Shown here in pieces: positions 1-5,068 of a stretch of DNA of 8,347 nt (position 1 is the stretch's first letter; each line of letters begins with the position of its first letter). This DNA comes from UBA6901 sp035256085 (lineage in GTDB: Bacteria > Pseudomonadota > Gammaproteobacteria > Acidiferrobacterales > UBA6901). The position numbers and the translations under genes are program-made. The notes under the pieces are model-generated. The model made no database searches. It was not told the origin of the DNA and saw nothing but the letters and a program-made list of their open reading frames with translations. The stretch spans positions 1 to 8,347 of the forward strand of contig DATEYP010000112.1 of assembly GCA_035256085.1 (NCBI GenBank), written 5' to 3'.

Positions 1-525
1 GTCGCGCAGCAGTATCGCTTCGGCCGCGCCCTGTTCGGTGGCCTGCTGGCGCATGAGCACGTTCGGCAGCAGTGCAATCGCCTTGATGTCGCAGCGCTGC
101 CAGCGGATGTCCGGCACCGTGATAGCGGCGACGCCGGCGGCCAGTTGCGCCGGCTCCGGGTATTTGAGTGCCTGGGAATATGCGAACACCGTCGGCGTGG
201 ACTGCTTTGGAAAGGCGTGGTCGCGTTCCGCCGGGCCGCGTGTCACTTGCAGATACACCGACTGGTCACCACCTCCGCCGGCTTCCACCAGGCGTGTGAA
301 TACCGCCTGCCAGTCGCGCGCTGCCAGTGGATTGGACAGGCGGATGCCGGCGAGGCTGTTGTCGAGACGCGCCAAGTGCTGCGGCAGGCGGAACAGCCGG
401 CCGCCGTAAGCCGGAATCACTTCATAGACGCCGTCGGCAAACACAAAGCCGCGATCAAAGCACGACACCTGCGCCTGCTCCGGAGGAAGAAAGGTGCCGT
501 TTAGATAAACGAGCGGGGGAAACAT
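1..525 (-). CDS. dat: D-amino acid aminotransferase (D-alanine transaminase), 3' end outside window
   Basis: PLP-dependent fold-type IV aminotransferase, which interconverts D-alanine and D-glutamate through their 2-oxo acids in the cytoplasm. I translated 175 codons from the ATG at 525; the frame is still open at base 1, so the C-terminal part is missing. Visible hallmarks are an N-terminal VYLNG strand, FADGVYEVI with Tyr34, the TRGPAERDHAFP block with Arg101 and His103, and DIRWQRCDIKAIALLPNVL with the PLP-binding lysine at Lys148. The Arg-x-His pair is the alpha-carboxylate trap of Bacillus D-amino acid aminotransferase and separates it from branched-chain transaminases and aminodeoxychorismate lyase. 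The catalytic-face glutamate after the lysine falls outside the window. There is no clear Shine-Dalgarno before the ATG and no other in-frame start nearby. It lies 71 nt downstream of dacA, whose product releases D-Ala. Family identity is near certain; D-specificity is very likely. Confidence 0.93.
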   Translation of the reverse strand, partial: MFPPLVYLNGTFLPPEQAQVSCFDRGFVFADGVYEVIPAYGGRLFRLPQHLARLDNSLAGIRLSNPLAARDWQAVFTRLVEAGGGGDQSVYLQVTRGPAERDHAFPKQSTPTVFAYSQALKYPEPAQLAAGVAAITVPDIRWQRCDIKAIALLPNVLMRQQATEQGAAEAILLRD

Positions 526-570
526 GGGTGGGCGTGTCGCAAGCAAGCGGGCAGTCCCGCGAAGGAACAG

Positions 571-600
571 ATTCTATCCCGAAGCGGCGCGGCCGGTCAC
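571..600 (-). promoter_or_regulatory. Candidate sigma-70 promoter for dat
   Basis: Read on the minus strand, the end of dacA and the dacA-dat gap contain GTGACC (595-600, 4 of 6 to TTGACA), an 18-nt spacer and TAGAAT (571-576, 5 of 6 to TATAAT). Transcription would start near 564, leaving a leader of about 40 nt. A 5-bp GC hairpin (547-560, GCGGG/CCCGC around a 4-nt loop) would then sit almost at the 5' end of that leader. No U-tract follows the hairpin, so it does not look like a terminator. This is a consensus match by eye only; dat may simply be read through from dacA. Confidence 0.3.
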
Positions 601-1847
601 GGCGCGGCCTGCACGAGGCCCTGTTCCCGGAACCACAGGCGCAGCCGGTCGGCGGAGCGTTTGGCAAGGCCGCCCTCCGGCACGGATGCCAGCGCCACGA
701 GCGGCACCTCGGCAAGCGCTTGGCCGTTAAGCACCAGATCAAGCCGCCCAAGCGTTTCGCCGCTCGTTACCGGTGCCAACCTGGTTTGTGGCAAGGCCAC
801 CTGTGCGCGGAAAGCGGTGAAGCCACCACGCGGCAGGGTTATCCAGACGTCCCGGGTCACGCCGAGTGACACAGCGTCATGTTCACCCTGCCAGAGAGGC
901 AAATTCGCGACGGGCGCACCGCTCCGATACAGCAGACGCGTCTCGAATTGTCGAAAACCGAAGTCGAGCAGCCGGCGTCCGCTGCGTGTGCGCTCCTGTT
1001 CGCTGTCGGTGCCAAGCAGGGTGGCGATGAGCTGCTGGCCGTCACGCCGGGCGCTCGCCACCAGGCAATAGCCGGCGGCCCCGGTGTGGCCGGTCTTGAG
1101 TCCGTCCACGCCGGGGTCGTGCAGCAGCCGGTTGCGGTTCGGCTGCACAATGCCGGCCCAACCGTATTCCTTGAGCGCGAACCAGCCGGCGTATTCGGGG
1201 AAGTCGCGCATGAGGGCCACGGCCAGACGCGTCAAATCGCGTGCGCTCGAATAATGTTGCGGGTTGCTCAGGCCGGTGGCGTTGGCGAAATGCGTGTTGA
1301 CGAGGCCAAGCTCCGCAGCCATGGCATTCATGCGTGCCACGAATAGCGGGAGCGTGCCGCTCGCGTGCTCGATCAGCGCCAAGGTCGCGTCATTGCCGGA
1401 TTGCACCAGCATGCCTTTGAACAGTTCTTCCGCAGGGACCTGCTCGCCTGCACGCAGAAACATGCGCGCCCCCGGCAGGCGCGCGGCGTAGCGGCTGACA
1501 GTAACAGGTTCGTCGAGCTTCAGCTTTCCGGCGCGCAGGTCGCCGAACAACAGGTAGGCGGTCATGAGCTTGGTAAGCGACGCCGGCGGCAGACGCTCAT
1601 CGGCGTTGCGCGCGGCCAGTTCGGCACCGCTCTGTGCCTCGAGGAGCACGAAGGCACGTGCCGGCAGATCCGGTGCCGGGATGCTCCAGGGATTGGCGGA
1701 GATTGGGTTGAGGCAGAGGAAAGAGGAAAGGAGAAAGAGAAAAGGAAGATGACGTTGCGGGTGGTAGCGGGTTAGGCGCAAAACCGGGCAGGTAAATGCC
1801 GTTACTTTTCCCTTTTCTCTTTCCTCTTTTTTCTGCCGTCGAGCCAT
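597..1847 (-). CDS. dacA: D-alanyl-D-alanine carboxypeptidase (PBP5/6 family)
   Basis: Periplasmic low-molecular-weight penicillin-binding protein that removes the terminal D-Ala from pentapeptide stems. All three active-site motifs are present: SLTK (Ser90-Lys93), SGN (150-152) and KTG (251-253). HYSSARDLTRLA near 198-209 is also typical of the family. A PBP5 C-terminal beta domain follows, then a short amphipathic tail (last ~25 residues, RSADRLRLWFREQGLV) that normally anchors the protein to the inner membrane. Length 416 aa against about 400 for E. coli DacA; the excess is N-terminal. The ATG overlaps the rlpA stop by 1 nt (TAATG), which implies translational coupling. The signal peptide is abnormal: about 51 residues with a ~30-residue charged n-region, cleaved probably after Ile-Ser-Ala51. 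Both the charged start and the hydrophobic core are encoded by arms of an inverted repeat. A TTG at 1781 would give a normal 29-residue signal peptide but has no ribosome binding site. Confidence 0.97.
   Translation of the reverse strand: MARRQKKEEREKGKVTAFTCPVLRLTRYHPQRHLPFLFLLSSFLCLNPISANPWSIPAPDLPARAFVLLEAQSGAELAARNADERLPPASLTKLMTAYLLFGDLRAGKLKLDEPVTVSRYAARLPGARMFLRAGEQVPAEELFKGMLVQSGNDATLALIEHASGTLPLFVARMNAMAAELGLVNTHFANATGLSNPQHYSSARDLTRLAVALMRDFPEYAGWFALKEYGWAGIVQPNRNRLLHDPGVDGLKTGHTGAAGYCLVASARRDGQQLIATLLGTDSEQERTRSGRRLLDFGFRQFETRLLYRSGAPVANLPLWQGEHDAVSLGVTRDVWITLPRGGFTAFRAQVALPQTRLAPVTSGETLGRLDLVLNGQALAEVPLVALASVPEGGLAKRSADRLRLWFREQGLVQAAP
1712..1837. repeat. Imperfect inverted repeat of purine heptamers inside the dacA signal-peptide region
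   Basis: Left arm 1712-1745 is all-purine apart from one C near its outer end, and reads as AAAGRRR-type heptamers. Right arm 1811-1837 is its reverse complement at 25 of 27 positions once one extra heptamer in the left arm (GGAGAAA, 1730-1736) is gapped out. The spacer is 65 nt. In the dacA frame the right arm encodes residues 4-13 (RQKKEEREKG, preceded by MAR) and the left arm encodes residues 35-46 (PFLFLLSSFLCL). The repeat begins about 10 nt after the A of the dacA ATG. Purine-only units cannot contain a stop codon on either strand. Confidence 0.85.
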
Positions 1848-2665
1848 TACTGCTCGACAACCACGATCGGGTTCGGCAGCCCCTGCGCGGCCACGCGCGC
1901 CGCCAGCCGGTCACTTTCATCCACGCTGTCGAGCGGGCCGATACGCACGCGGTACAGCGGCGTAGCATCGCGGTCGCTGTTCTGGATGTGTACGGACGTG
2001 AGGTCGGCGCCCGCCAGGCGCAATTTCAGGTTCTCGGCGTTGTCGCGGCTGGTGAAGGCGCCGACCTGTAAATACAGGCGCGGTGTCGCTGTCGCGGGGA
2101 GAGATTCGGGTTCCGGCGCGCGGTTTGCAATCTGTGTGACCGGTTCATCGCCAGTGAGCGCCTCGATTTCGACTATACCGGTGCCGGTGCCGATGATGCC
2201 GAGTTTCGCGGCCGCGGCGTACGACAAGTCAACGATGCGGTTCTCCAGGAACGGCCCGCGGTCGTTCACGCGCACGACGACGCTCTTGCCGTTGTTCAGG
2301 TTGCGCACGCGCAGGTAAGAGGGCAGCGGCAGGGTTTTGTGCGCAGCGCTCATGGCATACATGTCGTAGGTTTCACCGTTCGCGGTGCGCTGCCCGTGGA
2401 ATTTCTTGCCATACCAGGACGCGACGCCACGTTCGCGATAGCCCTTGGCGCTTTTGAGCGGGCGGTAGCTGACGCCGAACACGCTGTACGGACGACTGTT
2501 GCGCTCGGCATGGGGCTCGAAACGCGGCACGGCATCCGGTACCTTTGACACATCCACTTCGGGACGGCGGTGCGGGCCGTCGTCCTGGTAGTAACCACCG
2601 CGCGGCACGGAGGTACAGCCTGTTGCCAGGGCAGTGGCCACGACCAGCAGAATACGCACGTTCAT
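1847..2665 (-). CDS. rlpA: Septal-ring lytic transglycosylase, RlpA-family lipoprotein (DPBB + SPOR)
   Basis: Outer-membrane lipoprotein; in Pseudomonas aeruginosa RlpA cleaves glycan strands lacking stem peptides. The signal peptide ends in a lipobox ATGC with Cys17. The double-psi beta-barrel spans about residues 78-170 (GVASWYGKKFHGQRTANGE at its start, VRVNDRGPF and RIVDLSYAAAAKLG later). Glu98, Asp101 and His109 have the same spacing as the catalytic Glu120/Asp123/His131 of the Pseudomonas enzyme, so an active enzyme is likely. A proline/alanine linker leads to a SPOR domain (about 195-270, beginning RLYLQVGAF), which binds denuded glycan at the septum. I chose the ATG at 2665 (272 aa): GGGGAG lies 5 nt upstream. 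A GTG at 2671 is in frame but abuts that Shine-Dalgarno with no spacing. The mltB stop (2668-2670) lies between the SD and the ATG, so the two are coupled. Confidence 0.96.
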   Translation of the reverse strand: MNVRILLVVATALATGCTSVPRGGYYQDDGPHRRPEVDVSKVPDAVPRFEPHAERNSRPYSVFGVSYRPLKSAKGYRERGVASWYGKKFHGQRTANGETYDMYAMSAAHKTLPLPSYLRVRNLNNGKSVVVRVNDRGPFLENRIVDLSYAAAAKLGIIGTGTGIVEIEALTGDEPVTQIANRAPEPESLPATATPRLYLQVGAFTSRDNAENLKLRLAGADLTSVHIQNSDRDATPLYRVRIGPLDSVDESDRLAARVAAQGLPNPIVVVEQ

Positions 2666-2667
2666 GC

Positions 2668-3696
2668 TCACTCCCCGTAATACAGCTTGTGCAGCATTTC
2701 ACTCAATTCTACGACCGCCATCGCGTAGTTTTTACTGCGGTTGTAGCGCGTGATCACATAAAAATTATTATAGCCGAGGCGGTGGATGGGTGCGGACTCG
2801 CCTTCGAATGCAACCAGCGCGGCGAGTTGGTGTGCATCGATACGTTGCACCGGCAGAATGCCATAGCGTGACAGGTGCTGCACACTGATGCGCGGCTCCA
2901 GCCCGTTGTTCTCCAGCCAGGCGTACATCGAGCCGTCGAGTTTCACTTCGCCGACAATCGGTTCGCCGTTTTTCCAGCCGTGTTGCTTGAGAAAATTGGC
3001 GACACTGCCGATTGCGTCATCGATGTCGGTCAGGTCGCGTTTGCGGTCGCCGTCAAAGTCCACGGCGTATTGCCGGTAGCTGGACGCAATGAACTGCGGC
3101 ACGCCCATGGCCCCGGCGTACGAGCCTTTAAGACCGAGCGGGCTCAGCCCCAACTCGCGCGCCAGCAACAGGAATTCAACCAGTTGATTGCGAAAAAAGT
3201 CACTGCGCTCCGGGTAATTCAGGGTCAGTGTGACGAGCGCATCCAGCACTCGGTACGCTCCGCCCTGGCGCCCATAAAAGGTCTCGACACCGATGATCGC
3301 AACGATGATTTCGGGCGGTACGCCATACTCGTTGCCGGCGCGTAACACCGTTTCGGCGTTGGCTTTCCAGAACGTCAGGCCAAGGCGTGCGCGCTCGTCG
3401 TTGACGAACAGCCTGCGGTATTCGTGCCATGGCAGGCCTTCCTTCGGACGGTAAACGGCCGCGATGATGTCGTCGCGAATTTCGGCCTGGGACAGCCAGT
3501 CGCTGAGTTCCTTGTGTGTGAACGCGTGCTTCGACACCATTTCATCCATCAGTCGCCGCAGTACGGGATGATCTTCCACCTGCACGGCGTGGGCAGGAGC
3601 GGTGAACCAGATACAAGATACAAGATACAAGATACAAGCCAGAAGCGGGGCTTTCCTTGTATCTTGTATCTTGTATCTTGTATCTGCTTTCAACAT
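2668..3696 (-). CDS. mltB: Lytic murein transglycosylase B (GH103)
   Basis: Cleaves the MurNAc-GlcNAc bond to give 1,6-anhydro-muropeptides in the periplasm. The slt-like domain covers most of the mature protein: GVETFYGRQGG places the catalytic glutamate at Glu138, GAMGVPQFIASSY and VDFDGDRKRDL are family blocks, and NNFYVITRYNRSKNYAMAV is the usual C-terminal substrate-binding region. Length 342 aa, close to the family norm. The ATG overlaps the rodA stop by 1 nt (TAATG). The N-terminus is peculiar: residues 5-14 (DTRYKIQDTR) and about 20-29 (ACILYLVSCI) come from the two arms of a perfect 30-bp inverted repeat and form the n-region and hydrophobic core of the signal peptide. Cleavage could occur after Ala-His-Ala37 (soluble form). 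Alternatively Leu-Val-Ser-Cys28 could serve as a lipobox; E. coli MltB is a lipoprotein. Confidence 0.96.
   Translation of the reverse strand: MLKADTRYKIQDTRKAPLLACILYLVSCIWFTAPAHAVQVEDHPVLRRLMDEMVSKHAFTHKELSDWLSQAEIRDDIIAAVYRPKEGLPWHEYRRLFVNDERARLGLTFWKANAETVLRAGNEYGVPPEIIVAIIGVETFYGRQGGAYRVLDALVTLTLNYPERSDFFRNQLVEFLLLARELGLSPLGLKGSYAGAMGVPQFIASSYRQYAVDFDGDRKRDLTDIDDAIGSVANFLKQHGWKNGEPIVGEVKLDGSMYAWLENNGLEPRISVQHLSRYGILPVQRIDAHQLAALVAFEGESAPIHRLGYNNFYVITRYNRSKNYAMAVVELSEMLHKLYYGE
2671..2676 (-). promoter_or_regulatory. Shine-Dalgarno deciding the rlpA start
   Basis: GGGGAG on the minus strand, inside the last codons of mltB, followed by 5 nt and the ATG at 2665. The alternative GTG at 2671-2669 overlaps the last base of this motif and cannot use it, so the shorter RlpA is preferred. 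Confidence 0.6.
3609..3685. repeat. Perfect 30-bp inverted repeat of the heptamer AGATACA, inside the start of mltB
   Basis: Left arm 3609-3638 is four AGATACA units plus AG. Right arm 3656-3685 is its exact reverse complement, with a 17-nt loop (3639-3655). Transcribed, it would form a 30-bp stem beginning 11 nt after the A of the mltB ATG. Because 7 and 3 are coprime, each strand encodes one cyclic heptapeptide in all three frames: RYKIQDT on one strand, ILYLVSC on the other. Neither strand contains a stop codon in any frame. There is no transposase or target-site duplication that I can see. Confidence 0.97.
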
Positions 3697-4775
3697 TAGC
3701 CTGCCATTTTCCGGTGTGTGCTGATACTCATCAGCATTCCAAACGCCGCCATGAGCGTAACCAGCGCGCTGCCGCCGTAACTGATGAGCGGCAACGGTAC
3801 GCCCACCACCGGAAGTATGCCGCTTACCATGCCGACATTCACGAAGAAGTAGAAAAAGAATACCAGGGTCAGGCCGCCGGCCAGCAGGCGCGTGAAGCTG
3901 TCTTGCGCCAGCCAGGCGATCAGAAAGCCGCGGTAAACGATGAACAGGTAGAGACCAAGCAGCACCAGGGTGCCGAGCAGGCCGAACTCCTCGGCGAATA
4001 CCGCAAAAATGAAATCGGTCGAGCTTTCCGGCAGATAGTTGAGGTGTGCCTGGCTGGAGTTGAGCCAGCCCTTGCCGAAGAATCCGCCCGAACCAATCGC
4101 GATCATGCCCTGCAAGGTGTGATAGCCGGCGCCGAGTGGATCGGAGGCCGGGTCGAGCAGTGTCAGGATGCGTTTCTGCTGATAGCCGTGCAGCTGCGTC
4201 CAGACGTAGGGAATGGCAACCGCCGCCAGCGCCGTGAGCGCCACCAGAACCCGCCAGTACATGCCGGCGAGAAACAGCATGGCGAAGCCGGCGCCGAACA
4301 CCAGGATGGCAGTACCGAGATCCGGCTGCCTGGCAATGAGCGCCACCGGCACCAGGGTCACGATGAATGCGAGCGCCAATTGCCGCAGGTTTGGCGGCAG
4401 CGGTACGCGCGCGAAATACCAGGCGAGCATCATCGGCAAGGCCAGTTTCATGATCTCGGAGGGTTGAAAACTGAAACCCCCCGCGCCCAGCCAGCGGCGC
4501 GCGCCCTTCGAGACGATGCCGACGCCGAGCACGGCGATCAGCAACAGCACGCCGAGGCCGAACAGGATCGGCGCCAGGCGTCGCAGGTCATCCGGGCGGA
4601 CCTGGGCAATCAGGAACAGGATGCCGAATCCCATGAGCAGACGCAGGACATGCTTGAGCAGCGTCGCGAGGTTCGCAGCACTCGCGCTGTACACCACCAG
4701 CAGGCTGATGCCGGCGAGCGCGAGCAGTGCATAGAACAGCGGGACGTCGATGTGCCAGCGTTGTAGGCGGTTCAT
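3696..4775 (-). CDS. rodA: RodA, SEDS-family peptidoglycan glycosyltransferase
   Basis: Inner-membrane glycan polymerase of the elongasome, acting on lipid II together with PBP2. The 359 residues form about ten hydrophobic segments (E. coli RodA is 370 aa). Family blocks are GARRWLGAGGFSFQPSEIMK (91-110), ARQPDLGTA (148-156), LPESSTDFIFAVFAEEFG (248-265) with the presumed catalytic Asp254, and GVPLPLISYGGSALVT (325-340). The GFSFQPSE block and the N-terminal HIDVPLFYALLALAG favour RodA over the division paralogue FtsW, as does mrdA upstream. No clear Shine-Dalgarno precedes the ATG. A 293-nt gap separates it from mrdA, whereas these two partner genes are usually adjacent. Its stop overlaps the mltB start. 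Confidence 0.97.
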   Translation of the reverse strand: MNRLQRWHIDVPLFYALLALAGISLLVVYSASAANLATLLKHVLRLLMGFGILFLIAQVRPDDLRRLAPILFGLGVLLLIAVLGVGIVSKGARRWLGAGGFSFQPSEIMKLALPMMLAWYFARVPLPPNLRQLALAFIVTLVPVALIARQPDLGTAILVFGAGFAMLFLAGMYWRVLVALTALAAVAIPYVWTQLHGYQQKRILTLLDPASDPLGAGYHTLQGMIAIGSGGFFGKGWLNSSQAHLNYLPESSTDFIFAVFAEEFGLLGTLVLLGLYLFIVYRGFLIAWLAQDSFTRLLAGGLTLVFFFYFFVNVGMVSGILPVVGVPLPLISYGGSALVTLMAAFGMLMSISTHRKMAG

Positions 4776-4873
4776 GCGGGAAGCCCGGAACAGAAATCAG
4801 AAAGCCGAAAGGGTGCGCGCATGGAAGTTTAGTATGATTTCATTCGTGCAGGCCTGCTTTACATTTATGTCCT

Positions 4874-4891
4874 AAAAACGGCGTTTAGCCG
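4874..4891 (-). terminator. Weak terminator-like hairpin between mrdA and rodA
   Basis: Minus-strand reading gives CGGC, loop TAAAC, GCCG, then five T (4878-4874). The stem is only 4 bp, so termination would be weak or partial. Its upstream strand (4888-4891) is also the outer end of the long inverted-repeat arm, so the two structures compete for these bases. Confidence 0.25.
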
Positions 4892-5017
4892 CAGATGAAC
4901 GCAGATTGACGCAAATACATCCTGTCATGGATGCACCGAGGGCATCTACCCATTTGGTGGACCGGCGAATAAAGGCAGCATATAGAATATCCATGTCTAT
5001 CTGCGTTCATCCGCGGC
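4888..5017. repeat. Inverted repeat with decamer-unit arms between mrdA and rodA
   Basis: Arms 4888-4906 and 4999-5017 are reverse complements at 18 of 19 positions, with a 92-nt loop. The one non-pairing position (4893/5012) becomes a G-U wobble in the minus-strand transcript. The left side reads as a decaying tandem repeat of period 10: GCAGATGAAC, GCAGATTGAC, GCAAATACAT (4891-4920). The sequence is unrelated to the other inverted repeats in this window. Confidence 0.88.
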
Positions 5018-5068
5018 GAACTGCTTTTTTGATGATGATGATGGTGAGTGTGTGCAAGCATGCCCGCC

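Larger units (their letters stand above)
4776..5068. other. mrdA-rodA intergenic gap, 293 nt
   Basis: No credible gene here. It holds a long inverted repeat (4888-5017) and a terminator-like short hairpin at its downstream edge. At 5025-5043 there is a T6 run followed by four GAT trinucleotides, a small microsatellite. A small hairpin (GATGC/GCATC, 4930-4946) lies in the loop of the long repeat. I could not find a convincing promoter for rodA; the AT-richer stretch 4825-4880 is the likeliest place for one. Confidence 0.7.

Noticed and set aside
547..560. GC hairpin between dacA and dat as a terminator
   Set aside because: Five-bp stem with no following U-tract.
2666..2671. GTG start for rlpA, two codons upstream of the ATG
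   Set aside because: It overlaps the last base of the GGGGAG Shine-Dalgarno, leaving no spacing; the ATG at 2665 is placed correctly.
3609..3685. CRISPR-like tandem repeat
   Set aside because: Units are contiguous heptamers in opposing arms without spacers.
3657..4766. Long plus-strand reading frame (369 codons) opposite rodA
   Set aside because: It is antisense to a clear RodA, its product is Gln/Glu/Arg/His-rich low-quality sequence typical of the reverse strand of a GC-rich membrane gene, and it begins inside the mltB repeat, which has no stops in any frame.
5025..5043. T6 plus GAT microsatellite as a regulatory or phase-variable tract
   Set aside because: Only four trinucleotide copies, far from any start codon; likely incidental.
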